DNA of 64,000 bases from Methylocystis sp. SC2 (GCF_000304315.1 NC_018485.1:3070501-3134500); one strand, 5' to 3'; positions 18,682 to 27,642 are shown, counted from the first letter of the stretch. Made by a program: numbers and translations. The notes: generated by a model from the sequence alone, not told the origin.

Positions 18682-19122
18682 TTAGTCGTAACCGGTATCT
18701 TCTTCTGTATTACGCCCAGCGCGTTGTTTAGCAGTCATTTTTTTATATTTAGCGATCAGCTCCGGCGTTATCCACTCGTGCGATGAGTTATTATGATCCC
18801 ATCGAATAAATTGGTGATAGCGCTTGGTAAACGCATGTAAAACCGTTTCGTACTGAACCATAACGAGCACAGCATCACTTGTTTGCGGCAGCTCTTGATC
18901 ATCCAATAAATCCAAGAATTTTCCTTCCGGCTCTTTTTCGAGGAAGCCTTTCAAGTCTGTCAGAACACGGTTTATAATTTTTACCTTTCCCGTATTCAAC
19001 GTCGCATCCGGCTTTTTTTTGGAAAGCTCACGAACCTCGCGAATCAGACCTTTGAATATTTCGTTAGTGGCAACGTAAGCGGAGACGGCCGAAGTCGTCG
19101 TGATGTGATTGAAATCAGTCAC
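18682..19122 (-). CDS. Unknown small helical protein of the nuclease island
   Basis: 146 residues from GTG 19122, which overlaps the stop of the preceding frame by four bases (GTGA) with AGGAAAGAA upstream; the frame is open to 19191 but without a better site. Predicted soluble and mostly helical, with a basic tail. The stretch ELSKKKPDATLN, then IINRVLTDLK, then LPQTSDAVLVMVQYE matches position by position the product of the adjacent gene, so the two are paralogues. No known family recognised. Codon use is AT-richer than in flanking genes, a sign of transfer. Confidence 0.65.
   Translation of the reverse strand: MTDFNHITTTSAVSAYVATNEIFKGLIREVRELSKKKPDATLNTGKVKIINRVLTDLKGFLEKEPEGKFLDLLDDQELPQTSDAVLVMVQYETVLHAFTKRYHQFIRWDHNNSSHEWITPELIAKYKKMTAKQRAGRNTEEDTGYD
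18684..18692. repeat. Direct repeat flanking the island, left copy
   Basis: agtcgtaac here recurs in the same orientation at 20935-20943, on the other side of the three-gene island. At nine bases it could be chance, but the positions coincide with the change in base composition. Confidence 0.3.
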
Positions 19123-19499
19123 TTCTTTCCTACCTTCCTGGGCGGGCCTGAAGGAATTTCTGATGGCTCTCCATCCACAATATACTGCCACCTCCCGTCT
19201 AAAATTACATTGTCTGAACGATATCGCTCGACTTCTTCCATATATTGCGAAAGAATCATTGTCACGTCGCTTGTGGTTGGAACATCATCTGGATCAAACT
19301 GGTCGAAATGGTCAAATGGCTTGTAGCGGTCCCCTAGAACGGCGTTTGCAGCTGCGATAACCTTGTTTATCAGATTCAATTTGAAGGAGTTGAGCGAGTC
19401 GTTCGGTGACTTCTTCGCTAAAATTGAGATTTCGGTGTATGCTCCGTCAAGCTGCCCAATTACTTTCTATAGGTTTTCTACGTCCGCTTCCGTCTTCAT
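19119..19499 (-). pseudogene. Paralogous small gene with an in-frame amber codon
   Basis: An ATG at 19499 with GGAG seven bases upstream, 11 bases after the end of the large upstream gene, opens MKTEADVENL; then a TAG stands at 19467-19469, and the same frame continues intact for 115 codons. The continued part (ILAKKSPNDSLN, LINKVIAAAN, VPTTSDVTMILSQYM) aligns with the protein at 18682-19122, so the reading frame across the TAG is the ancestral one. Either a nonsense mutation, an unusual restart (a TTG at 19379 would give 86 residues) or readthrough applies. Its stop overlaps the GTG start of the next gene. Function unknown. Confidence 0.6.
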
Positions 19500-19510
19500 T
19501 GTTTTCTCCA

Positions 19511-20902
19511 CTATGGGCACAGCCGCCGATACTGAGCATAGCTTCTGATCATTACGTCAATCGGGTGTCGCTGCTTGCTATCAAATACCTCAACCATTTG
19601 CTCAAGGTCTGTGTCAGTTAATGCGATCAGCGCCTTGCGTTGCCCTGACCACAGATCAATCGTGCGTTGTTGCTCTGGCCTCTTCAGTGAGTTCCGTGTT
19701 ACGAAAACTCCGAATTTACCCAGGCTTTCGTGCAGGTAGCGATTAAGTTGGTCGATGTGCTCGCGACTGATTTGAGCTACGTTTTTCATCTCAAATGTTA
19801 TCTGTCGTGAGCCATAGTCGCTCATAATCTCGCGCAGAAACTCGTGAGACCGGCTGTTATAAAAAATCAGATCCCGAATGCTTACGCCGCTGTCCGTTCG
19901 AGCTTGCTCTTGCGCAAAATCAAGATGCGGGTATAGCAACGTTGGTAAAAGTTCGCCAATAGCACGCTCATATTTAATGTCTGCGCCCCCCTCTTTACCC
20001 GTGGGGAGTCTTTTAATTTCGTTCAATTTTCGGCGCGCTGAAATGACAGGAATCTGTGTGAAAAGCGGATCGACAGCACAGCTGTCAGCAGTGCGTTCTC
20101 GTTCCCTTACATATGCGTCCACAACACCGTAATTTTCTCTATTGTATGTTAAGACCTTTACGCGTGTCAGTTCCTCCCCCTCGTGCGCGATGTCGTCTTG
20201 AGGGCATGAATCCCGAAAATAGGCTTCATAATTTATCCAGGGGACATGTCTTAGCCACCGTTTTGGAACTAGCAATAGAGGCTTTCCGGTTTCGGGGTGA
20301 ATGGGGACGGTGGTTCTAATCGTTTCGAAGGCTTTATTTTGGGGGTTGTAAACTGCGGGAACCTCTGTCTCCTGCATCGGAATTTCTAGGTTTGCGCACT
20401 CTTGATGCGTATAGTCGATTAAAAAGCTTTTCATAAATGAACATGCAATATCGCTCACACGATCCTTGCTAATGTCATCAATGAAAAGCTGTATCTCTTC
20501 AAAATGGCGGAACCCATGATCTCGGTAATAGGGAATGCGGTTGAACAGTGAAACCACTTCAGCAGCTCTGTCGCGGCCAATGCGCCGGCCATTTCTTGTC
20601 GCGGAATTTCCTAACCCGACTTCTTCGCACTCTGATGCTAAAACGATTTGGCTAATGGCCTCGTCCTCGCGCCCTTGCTTCGCTAGGACCCCAAGATGGT
20701 TGAATCCGGCCACCAGCATCTGATGCAGCCCTTTGTCCTGAAAGGAGGGCGACTTCCACAGAAGGAATGGATCGACGAAAAGAGGAATGTCCTCATTCAG
20801 AAAGGGGATTGCGAAATCGAGTTCATATTGCGGAATGTATACGTTGTGGAATTCGGTAAACCGAGGCCGAATAAGCAATGGGCTTGTATCCTGTTGGGTC
20901 AC
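19511..20902 (-). CDS. Predicted PD-(D/E)XK nuclease-like protein, 463 residues
   Basis: Large soluble protein from a GTG at 20902. The N-terminal two thirds (VDPFLLWKSPSFQDKGLHQM, RIGRDRAAEVVSLFNRIP, FIDDISKDRVSDIACSFMKS) belong to no family I can name. Near the C-terminus D-x8-E-x-K occurs in SDYGSRQITFEMKN (Glu 371, Lys 373), followed by a Q-L-x-x-Y-L helix and a GVFVTRN strand, the arrangement of PD-(D/E)XK nucleases including DUF4263/Shedu-like ones. AT-richer codons than neighbours. First gene of a tight three-gene unit, so a role in defence or mobile-element conflict is inferred, not shown. Confidence 0.6.
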   Translation of the reverse strand: MTQQDTSPLLIRPRFTEFHNVYIPQYELDFAIPFLNEDIPLFVDPFLLWKSPSFQDKGLHQMLVAGFNHLGVLAKQGREDEAISQIVLASECEEVGLGNSATRNGRRIGRDRAAEVVSLFNRIPYYRDHGFRHFEEIQLFIDDISKDRVSDIACSFMKSFLIDYTHQECANLEIPMQETEVPAVYNPQNKAFETIRTTVPIHPETGKPLLLVPKRWLRHVPWINYEAYFRDSCPQDDIAHEGEELTRVKVLTYNRENYGVVDAYVRERERTADSCAVDPLFTQIPVISARRKLNEIKRLPTGKEGGADIKYERAIGELLPTLLYPHLDFAQEQARTDSGVSIRDLIFYNSRSHEFLREIMSDYGSRQITFEMKNVAQISREHIDQLNRYLHESLGKFGVFVTRNSLKRPEQQRTIDLWSGQRKALIALTDTDLEQMVEVFDSKQRHPIDVMIRSYAQYRRLCP

Positions 20903-20934
20903 GACTCGACTTTAAGAGGCGCGACATACGCCCA

Positions 20935-20943
20935 AGTCGTAAC
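20935..20943. repeat. Direct repeat flanking the island, right copy
   Basis: agtcgtaac, identical to 18684-18692, lying just upstream of the island's first gene and 72 bases before glyQ. Confidence 0.3.
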
Positions 20944-21014
20944 AACTGCAAAGTAAGCAGTTGACCAGTTTGTGCCATACACCTAAGCGATTCGTCCACC
21001 TAACTTGGATCCCC

Positions 21015-21947
21015 ATGCCGCTCTCCTCCCCCCACCTCTCCCCCATCCGCTCCTTCCAGGGGCTCATTCTGACGCTCCAAAACTTCTGGGCGGCGCAGGG
21101 CTGCGTGATTCTGCAGCCCTATGACATGGAGATGGGCGCGGGCACCTTTCACCCCGCCACGACGCTGCGCGCGCTCGGGCCGAAGCCGTGGCGCGCGGCC
21201 TATGCGCAGCCCTGCCGGCGCCCCAAGGACGGGCGCTATGGCGAGAACCCCAACCGCCTGCAGCACTATTATCAGTTCCAGGTGATCCTCAAACCCTCGC
21301 CCCCCGATCTGCAGGAGCTCTATCTTGCTTCGCTCGCGGCGATCGGCATCGATCCCAAGCTCCATGACATCCGCTTCGTCGAGGACGATTGGGAAAGCCC
21401 GACGCTCGGCGCCTGGGGGCTCGGGTGGGAATGCTGGTGCGACGGCATGGAGGTCTCGCAGTTCACTTACTTCCAGCAGGTCGCGGGCTTCGAATGCGCG
21501 CCGGTCGCCGGCGAACTCACCTATGGGCTGGAGCGACTCGCCTGCTATCTGCAGGGCGTCGACAGCATCATGGAATTGAATTTCAACGGCCGCGACGGCG
21601 ACGAAAAAGTCACCTACGCCGACGTCTTCCTGCAGGCCGAGCAGGAATATTCGCGCCACAATTTCGAGGCCGCCGACACGGGAAAACTTTTCGAAGATTT
21701 CAAGGACGCCGAATCGGAATGCGAGCGCTTGCTGCATTTTGGCGCGGGCTCGGGCGACGAGATGCATCTCATGGCGCTGCCGGCCTATGACCAATGCATC
21801 AAGGCGAGCCACGCCTTCAATCTTCTCGACGCGCGCGGCGTGATCTCGGTGACCGAGCGCCAGAGCTATATTTTGCGCGTGCGCGAACTGGCGAAGGCCT
21901 GCGGCGCCGCCTGGCTGCGCACGGCGGGCGGCGGCGCGAACGGATAG
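21015..21947 (+). CDS. glyQ: Glycine--tRNA ligase alpha subunit
   Basis: 310-residue alpha chain of the bacterial alpha2-beta2 glycyl-tRNA synthetase, which carries the aminoacylation core. Typical segments are [53 protein letters not shown] and [22 protein letters not shown] 21015 gives the usual family N-terminus. The beta subunit gene glyS, commonly the next gene, is not found downstream within this window, so it must lie elsewhere or the operon is split. glyQ diverges from the nuclease island with a 112-base spacer. Confidence 0.95.
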   Translation: MPLSSPHLSPIRSFQGLILTLQNFWAAQGCVILQPYDMEMGAGTFHPATTLRALGPKPWRAAYAQPCRRPKDGRYGENPNRLQHYYQFQVILKPSPPDLQELYLASLAAIGIDPKLHDIRFVEDDWESPTLGAWGLGWECWCDGMEVSQFTYFQQVAGFECAPVAGELTYGLERLACYLQGVDSIMELNFNGRDGDEKVTYADVFLQAEQEYSRHNFEAADTGKLFEDFKDAESECERLLHFGAGSGDEMHLMALPAYDQCIKASHAFNLLDARGVISVTERQSYILRVRELAKACGAAWLRTAGGGANG

Positions 21948-22223
21948 TCGTTCGCGCTATTGCGAAAGCCAAAGACGACGCCCACTTCGTAAGCAGTAAG
22001 GCGTTCGTCATGCGCGTTGGCGCACATCTTCCAAGATCATCGCCATGCATAACTAAGCGCGAGACGGGAAACCGTCTTGCGCCGTTGGCGAGTAGCGGCG
22101 CGTGCGCGCCTGTCCTGTCTTTTGCCAGGAACCCAAGAGACATGGATGGGCGCGCGCTTCTTGACGATGTGCCTGTTTCGTTCTAGTGATGTTCCGTGTT
22201 CATCCCGATCAGCGGATCGCGCC

Positions 22224-22634
22224 ATGTATCAGCCCCGTCATCCGTCTTTCAGCCTCTCGCGCAGCGCTTTTGGGCGAACGCTTGAGGATCCCGCGCCGCG
22301 CGGCCAGGCGCTGCAATCGCTCGCCGAGACGGATTCGCTGCGCGGCCGGTTCTTTTCCTGGCGCGGCGCTTCTGGCCGCCGCTATGTGTGCTCGGTGTTT
22401 CAGGCGGGCGAGGACTCTTTCGTCGCCGACGTGACGAATGGCGTCGTCATCGGCGTGGCGCGGGAGGGCGCGGCGACGCGGCCGGTCTGCGTCTTTCTGG
22501 CGCAGGAGCGCGTCGCGGGCGACCGTCAGGCGCTGCGCAGAATGGCGCGGGAGCTCGGCGTCGCCGAATGGCACGTGCATTTTTGCGCCGACGCCGCGTC
22601 GCTGCGCGACCTTTCCGCGTCGCTGCTCAACTGA
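22224..22634 (+). CDS. Hypothetical protein, 136 residues
   Basis: Small soluble, Arg- and Ala-rich protein starting at ATG 22224 (MYQPRHPSFSL). Sequence such as FFSWRGASGRRYVCSVFQ and FVADVTNGVVIGVAREG is protein-like and codon position GC bias supports coding. I recognise no family. An open frame extends upstream to 22077 but lacks a convincing start. R2 repeat copy 2 follows after 42 bases. Confidence 0.6.
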   Translation: MYQPRHPSFSLSRSAFGRTLEDPAPRGQALQSLAETDSLRGRFFSWRGASGRRYVCSVFQAGEDSFVADVTNGVVIGVAREGAATRPVCVFLAQERVAGDRQALRRMARELGVAEWHVHFCADAASLRDLSASLLN

Positions 22635-22676
22635 TCCGGCGGACCTGTTGGGCGGCATCGGTTTGAACGGCTCGCT

Positions 22677-22778
22677 GTCATTCCCGACGCGCGGAGCGCG
22701 ATCGGGAATCCAGAGCAAAACCAGCGTTCTTGGATTGGCTCGGGATTCCCGGTCAGGCCTGCGGCCTGCTGGAATGAC
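22677..22778. repeat. Palindromic intergenic repeat, family R2, copy 2
   Basis: Same block order as 26-132: gtcattccc, a gcgcggagcgcg hairpin, gggaatccagagca, then gggattcccggtcaggcc with tggaatgac at the end. It lies between the hypothetical gene and chaC, which converge. Confidence 0.75.
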
Positions 22779-22902
22779 AAGGTCAGGGCGACGGATCAGG
22801 CGGACCGTCTGTAGCGTAAGCGTTGCGTCGCGAGTTTTGTGCGCGCAAGCGTTGCGTCGTTGCGCAAAAGCGTGGTGCAAAAGCGTTGCGTATGGCGTCG
22901 CG

Positions 22903-23499
22903 TCAAAGCGGCGTCGGCTCATCGCCGGCGCCGCCGGTCGCGGGCCCGGATCTGCACGACTGACGATCGAGCCGGCGGACGATTTCGGCGAGTTCGGCGT
23001 CATGGATGTCGAGCCGCAGCAGATGTTCGTAGGTGTTGCGCACATAGGCGGGATTGTCGCCATTGAGGCCGACGCCCTCGGCGATCAGGCGAATCATCTC
23101 GTCCTCCGGCAGCCGGCCGGCATATTGGATATGCGTGCGGTCGACCACATAGGCGAGGGCCTTGGCGCAGCCGCCGTCGACGAATCGCACGCCGAGCGTT
23201 TTCTCCAGATAGACCGAGGTGACGAGCTCGCGTTCGCGCAGATAGCGAATCGTTTCGGCGCGGTCGCGCCCCGCGATCTTGAAGGCGACGCCCTGGCAGG
23301 AGCCGCCGCGATCCAATCCGAGCACCAGTCCCGGCCGCTCCGGCGTGCCGCGGTGGACATGCGAGAAGATGCACAGCGCCCGGTGATAGCCGTGCACCCA
23401 GGCGAGCGCGCTGTCGATGAAGTCAAAGCCCGGCCGCCACATCAGCGACCCGTAGCCGAACACCCAGAAATCTTCGTCCCGCGGACTGGCTGAACCCAT
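22903..23499 (-). CDS. chaC: Gamma-glutamylcyclotransferase, ChaC family
   Basis: 198-residue cytoplasmic enzyme that degrades glutathione to 5-oxoproline and Cys-Gly. The substrate-binding signature YGSL is in WVFGYGSLMWRPGF near the N-terminus; R-G-T-P-E-R-P-G-L-V-L-G-L and QGVAFKI follow in family order, and NGDNPAYVRNTYEHL ends the fold. ATG 23499 has AAGGCGAAG upstream; the upstream open frame was left out. It converges with the hypothetical gene, and faces away from smc. Confidence 0.88.
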   Translation of the reverse strand: MGSASPRDEDFWVFGYGSLMWRPGFDFIDSALAWVHGYHRALCIFSHVHRGTPERPGLVLGLDRGGSCQGVAFKIAGRDRAETIRYLRERELVTSVYLEKTLGVRFVDGGCAKALAYVVDRTHIQYAGRLPEDEMIRLIAEGVGLNGDNPAYVRNTYEHLLRLDIHDAELAEIVRRLDRQSCRSGPATGGAGDEPTPL

Positions 23500-23558
23500 T
23501 CTTCGCCTTTTAAGCCTCGCGATTACGTATGCGGCCAAGCCGCAGCGTTTGGTCGAGC

Positions 23559-23629
23559 GTCGCTCCTTTGACCTCGTCCTTCGAGACGGCTCCTTCGGAG
23601 CCTCCTCAGGATGAGGTCAAAGGAGCGAC
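23559..23629. repeat. R3-family element with perfect 17-bp terminal inverted repeats
   Basis: gtcgctcctttgacctc at 23559-23575 is the exact reverse complement of 23613-23629; an inner hairpin around ggctccttcggagcc sits between. The total of 71 bp would fold into one long hairpin. It shares blocks with 14516-14645. Confidence 0.7.
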
Positions 23630-23683
23630 GTTCCCCGTTCTTAGCGGAGCAATCGCCTTCTCATCCTGCGGCGACAATGGATT

Positions 23684-23785
23684 TCCTCATCCTGAGGAGC
23701 CTGCGCCCAAGTCGGGCTTGCCCGACTTGGGCGTCAAATGCCGATCTCGGTAAACCCGAGATCGGCGCAGGCGTCTAGAAGGACG
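23684..23785. repeat. R3-family element folding as a three-way junction
   Basis: An outer stem of gcctgcgc (23699-23706) with gcgcaggc (23765-23772) encloses two perfect hairpins: 13-bp arms at 23705-23717 and 23720-23732, and 11-bp arms at 23740-23750 and 23756-23766. Flanks cctcatcctgagga and tctagaaggacga are the R3 ends. From 23786 to smc nothing further is recognised. Confidence 0.65.
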
Positions 23786-23988
23786 AAGAAAGCCATTGGC
23801 CAAGCGCTCCTAAGAACGAGGTCTCTTTCCCATTTTTTCCGCCGCAATCCTGCGATGCAATGAAAATGTGATTCGGTGGCGAAATGCGACGCGCATCCGT
23901 CTCGGGAGCGCCTTTCGTTAGAGCCTACCCACAACATATCGCGTCGGTTTTCTTGCTTTCCCCTGCAGTTTGTGGCGGTCTTTAGGCA

Positions 23989-26900
23989 ATGAAATTCGAG
24001 CGCCTGCGCCTTCTGGGCTTCAAGAGCTTCTGCGAGCCGACCGATTTCCTCATCGAGCCGGGCTTGACCGGCGTCGTCGGCCCCAATGGCTGCGGCAAGT
24101 CGAATCTCGTCGAGGCCCTGCGCTGGGTGATGGGCGAAAACTCCTATAAAAACATGCGCGCGTCGGGCATGGACGACGTGATTTTCTCCGGCGGCGGCTC
24201 GCGCCCGGCGCGCAATCTCGCCGAAGTCGGGCTTGTTCTCGACAATTCCGCGCGCACCGCGCCGGCGGCCTTCAATGACGCCGACGCAATCGAGGTGACG
24301 CGGCGAATCGAGCGCGAGCAGGGCTCGACCTATCGGATCAACGGCCGCGAGGTGCGCGCCCGCGACGTGCAGCTTCTCTTCGCCGACGCCGCCACCGGCG
24401 CGCGCTCGCCTTCGCTCGTGCGCCAGGGCCAGATCGGCGAGATCATTTCGGCGAAGCCGCAGGCGCGCCGCCGCATTCTCGAAGACGCCGCCGGCGTCGC
24501 CGGGCTGCATTCGCGCCGGCATGAGGCCGAGCTTCGCCTCAACGCCGCGTCGGAAAATCTCACGCGCCTCGAAGACGTGCTGAAGCAGGTCGACAGCCAG
24601 GCCGACAGTCTGAAGCGCCAGGCGCGACAGGCCACGAAATACCGCGGCCTTGCGGCGCAGATCCGCAAGAATGAGGCGCTGGCGGCGCTCGTCGCCTATC
24701 AGCTCGCCGCGCAGCAGCTGCAGGCGGCGGCGGCGAAGCTCGACGCCGGCCGGCGCAGCGTCCAGGAACGCACGCTGGAGCAGGCGGAGGCGGCGAAGTT
24801 CCAGGCCGTCGCCGCGCATGAGCTGCCGCCGCTGCGCGAGAAGGAGGCGGAAGCCGGCGCGGCGCTGCATCGGCTCGTCGTCGCGCGTCAGGCGCTCGAG
24901 GCCGACGAGCAGCGCGCTAAGCAGCGAATCGCCGAGCTTCAGCGCCATATCGAACAGTTCGGCCGCGATCTCGAGCGCGAACGCGCGCTGATCCAGGACG
25001 CGGCGGAGGTCGCGCAGCGGCTTGAGGACGAGCGCGCCGCGCTCCACGGCGGCGACGCCCACGACGCCGGCCGCGAGACCGAGGCGCAGGCGCGGCTCAG
25101 CGAGATAGAAGCGGCGCTGGCGGCGACCGAGGCCGAATTGTCGAACGCGCAGGAGCAGCTCGCCGGCGTCAACGCCAGGCGCGCGGCGCTAGAGGGAGCG
25201 CTGCGCGACGAAAATCAGCGGGTCGCGCGCTTCGAGGCGGAGCTGACCCGCATCGAGACGGAATTTGCGCTGATCGCCGGGCAGGGCGGCGGCGCCGAGG
25301 AGGTCGAGCGTCTCGCAAAGGCTTTCGAACAGGCGGCGCAGGACGCGCGCGCCGCCGAAGAAACGACGCAGGAGACCGAGGCCGCCACGCGGCGGGCGCG
25401 CGACGCCGAGACCGCCGCCCGCACGCCATTGGAGCCGGCGGCGCTGCGCGCCCAGCGGCTCGAGACCGAGATCCGCACGCTCGAACATCTGCTGCAAACC
25501 GGCTCCGGCGGCCTCTGGGCGCCGGTGGTCGAGAGCATGACCGTCGAGAAGGGCTATGAGACCGCGCTGGGCGCGGCGCTCGGCGACGATCTTGACGCCT
25601 CGGCTGATGATTCGGCGCCGGCGCATTGGTCGGTGACGTCCGGGGAGGGCGATCCTGCCCTGCCCAACGGCGTGCGCGCGCTCGCCGCGCTTGTCGACGC
25701 GCCGCCGGCGCTGCGCCGCCGCCTCGCGCAGATCGGCGTCGTGCTGCGCACAGAGGGCGAGAGCCTGCGCAAACTCTTGAAGCCTGGCCAGCGGCTCGTC
25801 TCCAAAGAGGGCGACCTGTGGCGCTGGGACGGCTTCACCCAGGCCGCCGAGGCGCCGACCGCCGCCGCGCGTCGCCTCGCCGAGAAGAACCGGCTCGCCG
25901 ATCTGCGCGTCGAAGCCGCCGCCGCGCGCGCCGCGGCCGATGCGCTGACTCAAGCGCTGAACGGCGCGCGCGAGGCCGCGCGAGCGGCCGCCCAGGCCGA
26001 AGCGGAGGGGCGCGACGCGCATCGCCGCGCCCGCGTCCGCTTGGAGGAAGCGCGCGAACGCCATTCGACGGCGGAGCGTCGTCAGGCGCAGATCGCTCAG
26101 CGCCTGTCGGCGCTGCAGGAAGCCAAGGCGCGAACGCTCGCCAATCGCGACGAGGCCGCGCAAAAGCGCGCGAATGTGACGCAGGCGCTCGACCAGCTTG
26201 AGGAGCCGGCCTTTCTCGCCGGCGCGTTGGAGAACTTGCGCGGCCGCGCCATGGCCGAGCGCGCCCAGGCCGGCGAGGCGCGAGCCGCGGTCGCCTCCCT
26301 GCGCCACGAAAGAGCGGCGCGCGCGTCGCGGCTCGCGGCGATCGCGCGCGAGGCCGCGTCATGGGCGGAGCGTCGCGACCGCGCGCAGGACCGCATCGGC
26401 GAATTGGAAGAGCGGCTGGCGACGGCGCAGGAGGAACATGCCCGCATAGGCGACGCGCCCGACGCTTTTATCGGCCAGCGCCGCGCGCTGATGAATGCGC
26501 TCGAAGAGGCCGAGGCCGCCCGCCGCGACGCCTCCGACGCGCGCGCTGCCGCCGAAACGCGTCTCGCCGAAGCCGACCGCGCCGCCCGCGCCGCGCTCGA
26601 GGCGATGAGCGCCGCGCGTGAAGAGATGGCGCGCAGCGAGGCGCAGCTGGAGGCCGCGCGCCAGCGCGTCGCCGACGTCGAGCGCGCCATCGCGCATGAT
26701 CTCGAATCGACGCCGCAGGCGCTCGCCCAACTCGCCGAGGTCGAGGACGGCGACGATCTGCCGGAGATCGCCGACATCGAACGGCGGCTGGAGAATTTGC
26801 GCGCCGACCGCGAACGGCTCGGCGCCGTCAATCTGCGCGCCGAGGACGAACTCGCCGAGGTTGAGGCGCAGCGCGAAAAGATGATCGCCGAACGCGACGA

Positions 26901-27444
26901 TCTTTCGGAAGCGATCAAGAAATTGCGCGCCGCGATCGCCAGTCTCAACAAGGAGGGGCGCGAGCGCATGCTCGCCGCCTTCGACAAGGTCAACGCGCAT
27001 TTCAAGGAGCTGTTCACGCTGCTCTTCGACGGCGGCGCGGCCGAATTGCAGCTTGTCGAAAGCGACGATCCGCTCGAAGCCGGCCTTGACATTCTCGCGC
27101 GCCCGCCGGGCAAGAAGCCGACGACGATGACGCTGCTGTCGGGCGGCGAGCAGGCGCTGACCGCCATGTCGCTCATTTTCGCGGTCTTTCTGACCAATCC
27201 GTCGCCGATCTGCGTGCTCGACGAGGTCGACGCGCCGCTCGACGACAGCAATGTCGAGCGCTTCTGCGATCTCTTGGAAGAGATGCGCAAGAAGACCGAC
27301 ACGCGCTTCGTCACCATCACCCATAATCCGATCACCATGGCGCGCATGGACCGGCTGTTCGGCGTGACGCAGGCCGAGCGCGGCATCTCGCAGCTCGTCT
27401 CGGTCGATCTCGAGCAGGCGGAGAAATTCGCGCTGGCGAGTTGA
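23989..27444 (+). CDS. smc: Chromosome segregation protein SMC
   Basis: 1151-residue condensin subunit that organises and separates the chromosome. The N-terminal head carries the Walker A loop GPNGCGKSN (31-39); long Ala/Arg/Glu-rich coiled coils follow, interrupted near residues 490-600 by a compact hinge (SGGLWAPVVESMTV, then GALGDDLDASADD); the C-terminal head has the ABC signature LLSGGEQALTAMSL and Walker B ICVLDEVDAPLDD. The hinge is the short alphaproteobacterial form. It stands alone with the repeat elements upstream; ScpA/ScpB genes are not in the window. Confidence 0.96.
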   Translation: MKFERLRLLGFKSFCEPTDFLIEPGLTGVVGPNGCGKSNLVEALRWVMGENSYKNMRASGMDDVIFSGGGSRPARNLAEVGLVLDNSARTAPAAFNDADAIEVTRRIEREQGSTYRINGREVRARDVQLLFADAATGARSPSLVRQGQIGEIISAKPQARRRILEDAAGVAGLHSRRHEAELRLNAASENLTRLEDVLKQVDSQADSLKRQARQATKYRGLAAQIRKNEALAALVAYQLAAQQLQAAAAKLDAGRRSVQERTLEQAEAAKFQAVAAHELPPLREKEAEAGAALHRLVVARQALEADEQRAKQRIAELQRHIEQFGRDLERERALIQDAAEVAQRLEDERAALHGGDAHDAGRETEAQARLSEIEAALAATEAELSNAQEQLAGVNARRAALEGALRDENQRVARFEAELTRIETEFALIAGQGGGAEEVERLAKAFEQAAQDARAAEETTQETEAATRRARDAETAARTPLEPAALRAQRLETEIRTLEHLLQTGSGGLWAPVVESMTVEKGYETALGAALGDDLDASADDSAPAHWSVTSGEGDPALPNGVRALAALVDAPPALRRRLAQIGVVLRTEGESLRKLLKPGQRLVSKEGDLWRWDGFTQAAEAPTAAARRLAEKNRLADLRVEAAAARAAADALTQALNGAREAARAAAQAEAEGRDAHRRARVRLEEARERHSTAERRQAQIAQRLSALQEAKARTLANRDEAAQKRANVTQALDQLEEPAFLAGALENLRGRAMAERAQAGEARAAVASLRHERAARASRLAAIAREAASWAERRDRAQDRIGELEERLATAQEEHARIGDAPDAFIGQRRALMNALEEAEAARRDASDARAAAETRLAEADRAARAALEAMSAAREEMARSEAQLEAARQRVADVERAIAHDLESTPQALAQLAEVEDGDDLPEIADIERRLENLRADRERLGAVNLRAEDELAEVEAQREKMIAERDDLSEAIKKLRAAIASLNKEGRERMLAAFDKVNAHFKELFTLLFDGGAAELQLVESDDPLEAGLDILARPPGKKPTTMTLLSGGEQALTAMSLIFAVFLTNPSPICVLDEVDAPLDDSNVERFCDLLEEMRKKTDTRFVTITHNPITMARMDRLFGVTQAERGISQLVSVDLEQAEKFALAS

Positions 27445-27642
27445 GGGTTTGAAAGCTTTGGTTTGGTCTGAGTTGCGAAAGCGGTCGCTCGAAGCCAAAA
27501 GCTTTCGCTTTGTCGCCGCTGGCGTGTTTCGGCGCTCGATGTCGCCACGTAAGCGCTTCGACCGTTCGCCGCGCTAAATGTCCCGAATATGCGCTCGGCT
27601 TGCGGCTTATGCGCGTTGACGATGTGACCGGGCGAAACTGAC

